A stretch of DNA of 64,000 bases, taken from assembly GCF_032854445.1 (NCBI RefSeq), contig NC_088305.1, positions 2,363,001 to 2,427,000 on the forward strand. Reading direction: 5' to 3'. Positions 57,701 through 61,675 of the stretch are shown here, one piece after another (the first letter of the stretch is position 1; each line of letters starts with the position of its first letter). Below the pieces are notes generated by a model. The model had not been told where the DNA came from and made no database searches. It saw nothing but the letters and a program-made list of their open reading frames with translations. This DNA comes from Liolophura sinensis (taxonomy: Eukaryota > Mollusca > Polyplacophora > Chitonida > Chitonidae). The translations under genes and the position numbers were made by a program.

Positions 57701-60456
57701 TATTAACTACTTACCTATGTAATAGTAATTACTTACCTATGTAATATTAACTACTTACCTATTTATTAGTAACTACTTACCTATGTAATATTAACTACTT
57801 ACCTATGTAACAGTAACTACTTACTTATGTAACAGTAACTACTTACCTATGTAACAGTAACTACTTACCTATGTAATAGTAACTACTTACCTATGTAATA
57901 GTAATTACTTACCTATGTAATATTAACTGCTTACCTATGTAATAGTAACTACTTACCTATGTAATATGGACTACTTACCTATGTAATAGTAATTACTTAC
58001 CTATGTAATATTAACTACCTACCTACGTATTAGTAACTACTTACCTATGTAATATTAACTACTTACCTACATGTATGTAACAGTAACTACTTACCTATGT
58101 AACAGTAACTACTTACCTATGTAATAGTAACTACTTACCTATGTAACAGTAACTGCTTACCTATGTAACAGTAACTACTTACCTATGTAATAGTAACTAC
58201 TTACCTATGTAATAGTAATTACTTACCTATGTAATATTAACTGCTTACCTATGTAATAGTAACTACTTACCTATGTAATATTAACTACTTACCTATGTAT
58301 TAGTAACTACTTACCTATGTAATATTAAATACTTACCTATGTAACAGTAACTACTTACCTATGTAACAGTAACTACTTACCTATGTAACAGTAACTACTT
58401 ACCTATGTAATAGTAACTGCTTACCTATGTAATAGTAACTACTTACCTATGTAACAGTAACTACTTACCTATGTAATAGTAACTGCTTACCTATGTAATA
58501 GTAACTACTTACCTATGTAATAGTAGGCAAACGTCTTCATCTGCTCGAGAAGATTGGGTACCTCTGTAATAGGCACGCTGTGGTTATCACGCAGATACCT
58601 GAAATATATCAACATAAAGCAGTTCCACAGAAAAATGTATCCAGATTAACCATTTGGCTATGTTTTTATCTTTAAGGTAAAAACATTTATTTATTTATCT
58701 TATTTTATTTCTCTTTTTTTTTTTAAAGCCATACTTGAGAATGTTTCACTGCTAAAATGTTGGTCAACTTTTATTGGTGGAGAAAAACACTGTCCTGAGT
58801 AAACCACCAACTTTAGTTTCATTATTAACCATTTTAGTATATTTATTTATTTATTTATTTGATGACATTATATTAAACACAGAATGACGTTTGAACAAAA
58901 GATAATACATTGTATTTGATTTATTTATTTATTTGATTAGTGTTTTTTGCCGTACTCTATAATATTTCACTTATATGACGGTGACCAGCATTATGGTGGG
59001 AGGAAACCGGGCAGAGCCCAGGGCAAACCCACAACCATCCGCAGGTTGCTGGCAGACCTTCCCACGTACGGCCAAAGATACATTGTAAACTATAACATTG
59101 TAACATTTCTGAGGTAACAATATTCCAGTAGAATATGATCCTACCCGAAAGATGAATAGAACTCTGGGAATCAGGAAAAGACAAGTCCAATTTATAGTCA
59201 CGCTCAAAACATTAGGTCACATGCAGTAAACACAGACACATTTCCCACCAGCCTTGACTGTAACGGCACTGACGTTATATTTATTTATCTGATTAGTGCT
59301 TTTCGCCGTACTCAATAATATTTCGCAGCGGCCAGCATTATGGTGGGAAGAAACCAGGCAGACCCCGGTGGAAACCCATGACCATGCGCAGGCTGCTGAC
59401 AGACCTTCCCACGTATCACTGACGTTATACAACAACCACTGGTCAGTGCAATGCAGTGTAAGTCTTGTTGTCCGGGACGTACTCACTCTTGTATCGTCAC
59501 GTTCCGAAAGTATTCATCAGATGTTATACCCTGCTCTCCCAAAACTCTGAAGAGAACGCCATAGCCGACAAAAGAGTCCACCATATCTCCAAACACGATA
59601 ATCATACAGGGCAATGCTGCCCCATGGACACAGGCTCCAAGTGTGCCCAGTATCATGAGGATGAAGTCCAGACATGTAGCAAAACGGAACTGCAACAGGA
59701 ACATCGCACATATAGTCAGTGCCAGTCAATCAAAGAAGTTCTCTATGTACAACCCTATAATTAGCCACTAGCCAGCCAGTGGTGTACCTTTGAAATGTCT
59801 CCGGAATGATAGCAGAATGGCTGTGGAATGATTGTAGAATGACAGTGGAATGCCTGCTGAATGGCAGTGGAATGTCTGTGGAATGGCTATGGAATGATTT
59901 TGGAATGACACTGTAATGATGGTGGAATGGCTGTGAAATGGTTGAGATTTGCTTGTGGAATGGTTGTGAAATGTCACTGGAATGATTGAGAAATGCCTGC
60001 TGAATGCCTATGGAACAATTGTGGAATAAGAAGAGATTGGAAACTTAAAAATACACTCAGCCTTACAGGATAAATTACACAGGATTATCACCTTTCAAAC
60101 CTTTACGTGAAGCAGTTCTTCAAATAAAGTTTTGACAGAAGAAACAAATATATCTAAAAAAAAAGGGAAGAAAGCGTAAAATTTACCAGACTCATTCAGG
60201 AGCATCAGGCTTACTCAAAACTCAACAAATTCTTTAAGTTTATACCATAATACAACCCACAATACGGACGTATTCAGCTTTTTCGTACCAGACGCCATAC
60301 ATGTACTCACCAGTTCAAAGGTTCCCACCATTTTGATCTCCTCTTTCTTTTTTGCATCATCTTTTCCGTTGTTCTCGTCTGCACCACCGGATTTCCCATT
60401 AGGCATGTCAACAGCCGCACCATTACTCATATTTGCAGATTTCCCTCCTTTTGAGT
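27504..60456 (-). CDS. ABCB1: ABCB1-like full ABC transporter (P-glycoprotein/MDR family), 22 exons seen, second TMD incomplete
   Basis: Encodes a plasma-membrane type ATP-driven efflux pump of the ABCB full-transporter class (TMD1-NBD1-linker-TMD2-NBD2). Exons, in transcription order on the minus strand: 60311-60456, 59487-59689, 58513-58598, 56350-56521, 55944-56115, 51358-51482, 49150-49325, 48638-48752, 47601-47711, 47294-47419, 45904-46107, 44849-45019, 43807-43971, 43510-43543, 39233-39380, 38761-38905, (missing exons), 33419-33559, 32599-32761, 30812-31009, 30078-30284, 29251-29397, 27504-27701. Splice sites are GT/AG and phases join across nearly all junctions. Both NBDs show Walker [19 protein letters not shown]-loop, LSGGQKQR signature, [12 protein letters not shown] Walker B and [10 protein letters not shown]-loop. 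About 1,108 codons are visible against roughly 1,250-1,300 for the family; the deficit matches TM8-TM10. Frame breaks occur in exons 7, 8, 15 and 16. Vertebrate ABCB1, ABCB4 and ABCB11 cannot be told apart as the exact counterpart; invertebrate copies are usually called ABCB1. Intact NBDs argue for a working gene with assembly errors rather than an old pseudogene. Confidence 0.93.
27996..28243 (-). mobile_element. Major SINE family, near full length, in intron 21
   Basis: Starts ATTTATTTGATTGGTGATTG (complement of the tail) and ends at the complement of GGGGACCTCCGTGGCCCAGA. Same orientation as the ABCB1-like gene. It lacks about 20 bases of the GCCGTACTCAAGAA tail motif. Confidence 0.85.
29251..29397 (-). 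CDS. ABCB1: ABCB1-like exon 21: NBD2 signature motif and Walker B
   Basis: Encodes [20 protein letters not shown] and [20 protein letters not shown]. Acceptor TATTTCCAG, donor GAACAG|GTATGTGC; 49 codons, phase 0. All catalytic motifs are intact. Confidence 0.95.
29751..29890 (-). mobile_element. Major SINE family, middle and head fragment, in intron 20
   Basis: AACCCACAACCATCAGGAAG, CCAGCATGAGCTGAACTCAC AGCGACCACAATGGTAATAG. Lacks the 3' tail. Confidence 0.7.
30078..30284 (-). CDS. ABCB1: ABCB1-like exon 20: NBD2 Q-loop
   Basis: Encodes [21 protein letters not shown]-loop [20 protein letters not shown], and the helical domain to NFIQSLPN. Acceptor GTCGTTGTAG, donor CTAAT|GTGAGTGT; 69 codons, phase 0. 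Confidence 0.94.
30812..31009 (-). CDS. ABCB1: ABCB1-like exon 19: NBD2 A-loop and Walker A
   Basis: Encodes [20 protein letters not shown] (A-loop Tyr before PTR) and [20 protein letters not shown] (Walker A). Acceptor CATCCTTCAG, donor AAGTG|GTAAGCTG; 66 codons, phase 0. Confidence 0.95.
31144..31520 (-). mobile_element. tRNA-derived SINE, tRNA-Pro-like head, full length, in intron 18
   Basis: Reverse orientation: starts with a (GAGT)n tail and CTTGGGGTTTAACGTCGTAC and ends with the complement of the head (CCGAAGCGGACGCTCTACCA). Inserted in the ABCB1-like gene in the same orientation as transcription. The 41-bp array begins about 120 bases beyond it. Confidence 0.88.
31640..32310. repeat. 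41-bp tandem array, about 16 copies, in intron 18
   Basis: Unit TACAGAACTGCCTGATTTTT plus CCAGGCTTTTCTGAGCCCAAC, with variants GACTG, GCATG, and CCAGG for CTGAG. The right-hand copies are more diverged. Lies between ABCB1-like exons 18 and 19, immediately beside a tRNA-Pro-headed SINE. Confidence 0.94.
32599..32761 (-). CDS. ABCB1: ABCB1-like exon 18: TM12
   Basis: Encodes [20 protein letters not shown] and [19 protein letters not shown], the TM12 and post-TM12 helix, then the variable segment leading to NBD2. Acceptor GTTTTCCAG, donor CTCCA|GTAAGTAG; phase 2 in, 0 out. Confidence 0.92.
33419..33559 (-). CDS. ABCB1: ABCB1-like exon 17: TM11
   Basis: Encodes [20 protein letters not shown] and [15 protein letters not shown], the TM11 region, then [11 protein letters not shown]. 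Acceptor CTGTTTTTCCAG, donor TTCAA|GTGAGTT. It enters with two bases carried from an upstream exon that is not present in the window, which shows that exons are missing between here and exon 16. Confidence 0.9.
34105..37451. repeat. 33-bp satellite array, about 100 copies, running into the gap
   Basis: Unit ACTATGTAGAGGCCTCCCAA plus AAATCAGAATTAC. Two main variants alternate irregularly: CTATGTAGAGG and CCATCTAGAGG, and GCCTCC versus GACTCC. The unit is a multiple of three, so it yields long apparent reading frames on both strands; these are not genes. It lies in the intron upstream of exon 17. Confidence 0.97.
37452..37651. other. Assembly gap (200 N)
   Basis: Exactly 200 N, a common placeholder length, so the true size is unknown. 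It separates a 33-bp satellite on the left from a 61-bp satellite on the right. The ABCB1-like exons for about TM8-TM10 (about 190-200 codons) are absent from the sequence on both sides, and probably lie in this gap. Confidence 0.97.
37652..38100. repeat. 61-bp tandem array, about 7 copies, on the right side of the gap
   Basis: Unit begins CGTCAACAGCAAGTATAGAT and contains TTGTCACATCAACAGCAAGT and ACTATGTCACCAGAACACACC. CAACAGCAAGTA occurs twice per unit, so it is itself an imperfect double. Intronic in the ABCB1-like gene; no exon similarity seen. Confidence 0.93.
38709..38752 (+). mobile_element. Major SINE family, 3' tail remnant
   Basis: GCCGACAGCGTAAAACACCA ATCTATTAAATAAATAAATA only; lies 9 bases from the exon 16 donor. 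Confidence 0.7.
38761..38905 (-). CDS. ABCB1: ABCB1-like exon 16: start of TMD2 (TM7), with two -1 frame breaks
   Basis: Reads [20 protein letters not shown], then after a one-base loss [13 protein letters not shown] (TM7), then after a second loss [13 protein letters not shown], all conserved in ABCB TMD2. Acceptor TGTCGCCCAG, donor GGGC|GTAAGTAT. Length is 145 nt; two restored bases give 147 (49 codons). The exon lies about 1.1 kb from the N gap, so poor local assembly is likely. Confidence 0.8.
39233..39380 (-). CDS. ABCB1: ABCB1-like exon 15 (linker), with several frame breaks
   Basis: Between acceptor AGTACTTCAG and donor GAGGAG|GTAAATG lies an acidic then basic linker-like sequence read in pieces: [16 protein letters not shown] in one frame, [20 protein letters not shown] in the next, and TTDTKEEE in the frame that joins exon 16. 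At least three single-base changes are needed, one in an AAA run. It follows the linker character of ABCB proteins but has no sequence-specific motif. Confidence 0.55.
40560..41235. repeat. 32-35 bp tandem array, about 19 copies, in the linker intron
   Basis: Unit CTGAACTACAAGGATGAAGC plus TCATGTAACTGC, with a CAACAAGG insertion in some units, giving two length classes arranged in a higher-order pattern. Intronic in the ABCB1-like gene (between exons 14 and 15). Confidence 0.93.
42390..42638 (-). mobile_element. Major SINE family, near full length, in the linker intron
   Basis: TTTATTTGATTGGTGTTTTA tail, CCAGCATTATGGTGGGAGGA body, and head region CTCCTGGGTCATTGTGCTGC through GGGCAAGGAGACCCC. 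Confidence 0.85.
42935..43320. repeat. Tandem array, about 27-37 bp units, about 10 copies, just 3' of exon 14
   Basis: Unit GGCCTTTGGCCAGTTACAGA plus CATACATTTTACTTT, with GGCCTTTGGCC absent from some units. GGCCTTTGGCC is almost palindromic. Intronic. Confidence 0.92.
43510..43543 (-). CDS. ABCB1: ABCB1-like exon 14 (candidate 34-nt microexon of the NBD1-TMD2 linker)
   Basis: A short open segment reading [11 protein letters not shown] plus one base, with good splice sites on both sides (ATAATTTCAG acceptor; TTGG|GTAAGTG donor). It sits where the variable acidic linker should begin, and its incoming phase fits exon 13. Linker sequence is poorly conserved, so the call rests on splice sites and position only. 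Confidence 0.5.
43807..43971 (-). CDS. ABCB1: ABCB1-like exon 13: NBD1 H-loop and C-terminus
   Basis: Encodes [20 protein letters not shown], with the H-loop His, then [19 protein letters not shown] and the end of NBD1 (SNLVKQQ). Acceptor GATTTTCAG, donor CAGCAG|GTAAACA; phase 0 at both ends. Confidence 0.93.
44849..45019 (-). CDS. ABCB1: ABCB1-like exon 12: NBD1 signature motif and Walker B
   Basis: Encodes [20 protein letters not shown] and [20 protein letters not shown], so the ABC signature, Walker B with catalytic Glu, and D-loop are intact. Acceptor TGTATTTTCAG, donor GAAG|GTACTGC, a weaker donor than most in this gene; 57 codons, phase 0. Confidence 0.94.
45131..45320 (-). mobile_element. 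Major SINE family with a 15-bp internal triplication, in intron 11
   Basis: TTTGACTGGCGTTTTACGAC tail; GAGCCTAGGGAAGA is present about three times at 45,223-45,262, then the ACATCTGCAGGTTGCTGGCA body. Confidence 0.82.
45537..45882 (-). mobile_element. SINE (second subfamily) with an internal GAGTCCATGCCA duplication, in intron 11
   Basis: Nearly full length: CTTGGGATTTAACATCGTAC tail, body, GCTCAGTGCTGAGTGCCAAG; the tRNA head is lost. About four imperfect copies of (A/G)AGTCCATGCCA lie at 45,640-45,705. It ends about 20 bases from ABCB1-like exon 11's donor. Confidence 0.8.
45904..46107 (-). CDS. ABCB1: ABCB1-like exon 11: NBD1 Q-loop and helical subdomain
   Basis: Encodes [20 protein letters not shown], the Q-loop [20 protein letters not shown], and the helical region through [12 protein letters not shown]. 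Acceptor GTTTGTAG, donor CACAG|GTTAGTTA; 68 codons, phase 0. Confidence 0.94.
46277..46352 (-). mobile_element. Major SINE family, short 3' fragment
   Basis: TTTTACACCGTACTCAAGAA TATTTCACTTATATGACAGC AGCCAGCATTATGG. Flanked on the left (46,125-46,260) by a copy of a related repeat with AATAAACCACCGACCTTTGG. Confidence 0.8.
47294..47419 (-). CDS. ABCB1: ABCB1-like exon 10: NBD1 Walker A
   Basis: Encodes [19 protein letters not shown] followed by [19 protein letters not shown], giving a perfect Walker A P-loop. Acceptor GTTTTTCCAG, donor GCACG|GTAAGTC; phase 0 both ends. Confidence 0.95.
47601..47711 (-). CDS. ABCB1: ABCB1-like exon 9: entry to NBD1 (A-loop)
   Basis: Encodes [20 protein letters not shown] then [17 protein letters not shown]. 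The Tyr before PSR is at the A-loop position that stacks on the ATP adenine in ABCB NBD1. Acceptor AATTCTCACAG, donor CTAAG|GTGAGTC; phase 0 at both ends. Confidence 0.92.
48156..48540. mobile_element. MITE-like element with imperfect terminal inverted repeats (385 bp)
   Basis: The left end CTCGTTCACACGGGCAGAGT matches the reverse complement of the right end, CTCGCTCACAGGGGCAAAAT, over about 29 bases with roughly 7-9 mismatches. No coding potential. Internally it repeats CTGGTTTAAA and related motifs in both orientations, giving a foldback structure. Target-site duplication not clear. It sits in intron 8 of the ABCB1-like gene. Confidence 0.5.
48638..48752 (-). CDS. ABCB1: ABCB1-like exon 8: TM6, with a +1 frame break in a G run
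   Basis: First part reads [20 protein letters not shown]; the last part reads, in the next frame, [12 protein letters not shown]. The switch falls in a run of five G on the coding strand (about 48,672-48,676) where four would keep the conserved R-G-A-A-Y. Length is 115 nt against 114 expected. Acceptor TTTTTACACAG, donor CAAG|GTAAGCAG. Confidence 0.87.
49150..49325 (-). CDS. ABCB1: ABCB1-like exon 7: TM5, with a +1 frame break near its 3' end
   Basis: Encodes [20 protein letters not shown] and the TM5 stretch [18 protein letters not shown]. Acceptor GTTCCACAG, donor CATT|GTGAGTAT. The exon is 176 nt where 175 would keep phase: at about 49,151-49,160 CCC stands where CC would give the expected G-R-V-L-I before exon 8's VFFSV. 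A sequencing or assembly insertion in the homopolymer is the simplest explanation. Confidence 0.87.
50800..51005. repeat. Interspersed repeat copy 1 of 3 in intron 5/6 region
   Basis: Shares GCAATTTATGGACAATTGTA, AAACTACACTGGTTGGATTG GCCAATTTCAGG, TTCACAAAAAGTATACTTTT ATCAG and TGAAAAGGTTGAAGAAT with the copies at 51,145-51,325 and 51,775-51,965. Not coding; family unnamed. Confidence 0.7.
51145..51325. repeat. Interspersed repeat copy 2 of 3, beside exon 6
   Basis: AAACTACATTGTTTGGGTTG GCCAACATCAGG, CTTCACAAAAAGTTATATTT TATCAGTG, AAAAAGGTTGAAGAATTA. Same orientation as copy 1. Confidence 0.7.
51358..51482 (-). CDS. ABCB1: ABCB1-like exon 6: intracellular loop 2
   Basis: Encodes [20 protein letters not shown] and [20 protein letters not shown], the highly conserved coupling loop after TM4. 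Acceptor TGTTGTCACCAG, donor GTAAG|GTGAGAC. Joins exon 5 (…FIMSK) with no residues missing, so the 91-bp array lies wholly inside one intron. Confidence 0.92.
51541..51640 (-). mobile_element. Major SINE family, rearranged 3' fragment, in intron 5
   Basis: TTATTTGATTGGTGTTTTAC, then an internal deletion to ACCAACGACCATCCGCAGGT. It lies 58 bases before ABCB1-like exon 6 on the gene strand. Confidence 0.75.
51775..51965. repeat. Interspersed repeat copy 3 of 3, in intron 5
   Basis: TGTGCAATTTGCAGACATTT, ACATTGTTGGACTGACCAAT TTCAGG, TTCACAAAAAGTATACTTAG ATCAACCTACAG. More diverged than copies 1 and 2. Confidence 0.65.
52452..52582 (-). mobile_element. Major SINE family, 3' half, next to the 91-bp array
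   Basis: TTTATTTATTTCACTGGTGT, TGACGGTGGCCAGCATAATG, AACCCATGACTGTCCTTGGG. The last 91-bp unit begins about 75 bases further right. Confidence 0.8.
52655..55943 (-). repeat. 91-bp minisatellite made of the exon 5 3' end plus its splice donor, about 36 copies
   Basis: On the gene strand each unit has 78 bases homologous to the end of exon 5 (coding [15 protein letters not shown] and AMAFAAFLM(S/L)K), then GTGAGTGGATTTT from the intron. The join to the next unit falls at TTTTGTGTA, a short match shared by exon (GGCTTTGTGTATGG) and intron (GCATTTTGTGTACGG). Copies differ at scattered sites; variant blocks recur at 5-, 6- and 11-unit spacing, suggesting higher-order duplication. The copy nearest exon 5 (about 55,867-55,930) is shortened. 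At least two copies have lost the donor GT (about 52,670 and 53,943). Confidence 0.95.
55944..56115 (-). CDS. ABCB1: ABCB1-like exon 5: TM3-TM4; parent of the 91-bp array
   Basis: Encodes [19 protein letters not shown], then [20 protein letters not shown] and [11 protein letters not shown], the classic TM3-TM4 hairpin of ABCB transporters. Acceptor CATTTGTTTCAG, donor CGAAG|GTGAGTGCA, phase 0 out. The last 78 bases plus 13 intronic bases are the unit repeated about 36 times immediately downstream. Confidence 0.92.
56350..56521 (-). CDS. ABCB1: ABCB1-like exon 4: TM2 and intracellular loop 1
   Basis: Encodes TM2 ([20 protein letters not shown]) and the coupling region [20 protein letters not shown] followed by LNTRLS, diagnostic for the ABCB TMD1. 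Acceptor GTCGACCAG, donor TCAGA|GTAAGTAA; phases 1 in, 2 out, both consistent with neighbours. Confidence 0.9.
56981..57048 (-). repeat. tRNA-like SINE head fragment in intron 4
   Basis: On the minus strand GGGCCTGGCTAATTGGTTAA has an A-box and GTGAGTTCAATCCCAATCAG a B-box, 40 bases apart as in tRNA genes. No full cloverleaf. Confidence 0.55.
57528..58525 (-). repeat. 22-bp minisatellite made of the exon 3 / intron 3 splice-donor junction, about 45 copies
   Basis: On the gene strand the unit is TACTATTACATAG|GTAAG followed by TAGT. The first 13 bases are identical to the last 13 bases of exon 3 (58,513-58,525) and the rest is the start of intron 3, so the array begins inside the exon. Nearly every unit keeps a strong 5' splice site (ATAG|GTAAGTA); common variants are ACATAG/ATATAG/TTACATAG and GTGAGT in the most distal copies. 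No acceptor occurs in the unit. Skipping the true donor would read GGT AAG TAG, an immediate stop. Confidence 0.95.
58513..58598 (-). CDS. ABCB1: ABCB1-like exon 3: end of extracellular loop 1, start of TM2
   Basis: Translates as [19 protein letters not shown] followed by MKTFAYYYI, matching the pre-TM2 region of ABCB proteins. Acceptor ATATATTTCAG, donor CATAG|GTAAGTAG. Its last 13 bases (TACTATTACATAG) form the first copy of the 22-bp tandem array that occupies the following intron. Confidence 0.85.
58919..59092 (-). mobile_element. Major SINE family, 3' two-thirds, in intron 2
   Basis: ATTTATTTATTTATTTGATT AGTGTTTTTTGCCGTACTC, GGTGGGAGGAAACCGGGCAG, CCGCAGGTTGCTGGCAGACC. Confidence 0.87.
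59279..59425 (-). mobile_element. Major SINE family, 3' half, in intron 2
   Basis: TATTTATCTGATTAGTGCTT TTCGCCGTACTCAATAATAT, ACCAGGCAGACCCCGGTGGA. A deletion of about 13 bases removes CTTATACGACGG. Confidence 0.83.
59487..59689 (-). CDS. ABCB1: ABCB1-like exon 2: TM1 and first extracellular loop
   Basis: Begins [19 protein letters not shown] and contains the TM1 hydrophobic stretch, then an extracellular loop with an N-glycosylation sequon (RNVTIQE). Vertebrate P-glycoprotein is also glycosylated in this loop. Acceptor TCCTGTTGCAG, donor AAGA|GTGAGTAC; ends with two bases of a codon that exon 3 completes as Glu. Confidence 0.88.
59775..60015. repeat. Degenerate short tandem repeat (GTGGAATGGCT type) in intron 1
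   Basis: About 20 imperfect 10-12 bp units of GTGGAATG(G/A)C(T/A). Lies between ABCB1-like exons 1 and 2. Confidence 0.75.
60311..60456 (-). CDS. ABCB1: ABCB1-like exon 1 (first recognised coding exon, N-terminal tail)
   Basis: Encodes a hydrophilic, Lys/Gly/Asp-rich cytoplasmic tail ending [14 protein letters not shown], just before TM1. The donor is CTG|GTGAGTAC, phase 0. An ATG at 60,430 gives [12 protein letters not shown] and a 40-residue tail, the simplest start. The frame is also open upstream to a possible acceptor (TTGATAG) at 60,457, so a further 5' exon could supply the start. No promoter was identified. Confidence 0.75.
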
Positions 60457-61343
60457 CTATCAAATAAAATTTACAATAATACAGAAATAAGAACTTGGGA
60501 AGAAATATTACAGAGCTAATAATGTGCAGTTAACAGCTCAATGCACAGATTTCTACATGTACTGTCACTCATATTCATGACAGAAATCAGATTTAAGTGT
60601 TGAGGGTACTGAAGTGGCCAGGGTTATCTTCACTTCGAATTGGTACCAAGGCTACTAAAGAGCTCACCAGTATGATACATGTGAATGCAAAACTTCAGCT
60701 CAATGCATAAAACTGACTTTGTGAATTTGGTAATTTAGTGTTATTAATATGCTCAAGGAGCATCATTGTGCTTCATATGCATGCGAAACTTCAGGTCAAT
60801 ACATGCAAAACTTCAGGTCAATACATGCAAAACTTCAGGTCAATACATGCGAAACTTCAGGTCAATACATGCAGTACGTTTTAAGATACCAACCCTATCA
60901 CATTGTTTAACAGTGATTCTAATACACACATCCCATCAACAATGGAATATCACCCCCACCCCCACCCCCCATCTCCTTGGATATTCTGTTCTACGTGTGT
61001 GCAAACACTGAGGTTAATATATGTAGTACATTTTGAGAAACCACCCTTAACACTTTGTTTAACACTGATTCTTATACACAATACACTAAGTCAGGAATTC
61101 TAGTAGTTATCATGTTTGGTTGGAGGGGGGGGGGATATAAAATATTTACATGGTAAGTGTCGAAATTGTCAGCAGTATCAGCTGACACACTCACTGTAAA
61201 TATTTCGTATCCCCATTAAACCACACAATTAATAACAAATTCATTATCCCAAAGTGCTTCAAAGTTGTACTAAATTTATGGAAAAAAAAACAAAACAGGT
61301 GGTTGTTAGATCTGATACAAATCGTGTTTATTAATAGCTTGTC
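60457..61343. other. 5' flank of the first recognised ABCB1-like exon
   Basis: Mostly AT-rich; holds the 20-bp repeat and two diverged copies of a segment with GTTTAACA(G/C)TGATTCT(A/T)ATACACA (60,904-60,930 and 61,059-61,085), which is partly echoed at 62,960-63,070. A non-coding first exon and the promoter may be here or beyond the window. Confidence 0.5.
60783..60872. repeat. 20-bp tandem repeat, about 4.5 copies
   Basis: Unit AACTTCAGGTCAATACATGC, almost perfect copies. Upstream of the first recognised ABCB1-like exon. Confidence 0.85.
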
Positions 61344-61619
61344 ATGCCACGACAAGCATCCTCATTTGCATATAAACCGTTCACTTTTAAGCGGCCAACT
61401 ACACTGAAAGGCAATGTAAGGCAAACAACTTGCGAAAAGTTCAACAGCATTGACTTTAACGGAAAACGAAAACCAGAAGCAGGAATTGGGAGGAAGTATT
61501 CACATGAACGAGGTCTCTGGTTTGATCACCGCAGGGATGGTAAAAAACGGTCACTTTGGATTTATAGCAATGTTGAAAGAGCCAGTTTTGTAACAGATGA
61601 AGAGAGATTTCACTCCTGA
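61344..61619 (+). other. Unrecognised 91-codon ORF beside the Crypton remnant
   Basis: An open frame starting MPRQASSFAYKPFTFKRPTT, rich in Lys and Arg, on the strand opposite to the Crypton remnant and just beyond its end. I do not recognise any domain. It could be part of the transposon's flank, a fragment of another gene, or chance. Confidence 0.2.
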
Positions 61620-61675
61620 CTTAGCTGATGTGCAGTTAACAGCTGTTGTGGGAGAATTACATGTTGACACATGAC

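Noticed and set aside
57528-58512. About 45 true mini-exons in intron 3
   Set aside because: Units contain a donor but no acceptor or polypyrimidine tract, so they cannot be separate exons; they are repeats of a junction.
27504-60456. Calling the transporter a pseudogene because of its frame breaks
   Set aside because: Both NBDs and most TMD exons are intact with good splice sites; breaks are single bases, several in homopolymers, clustered near the gap. Assembly error is more likely, though not proven.
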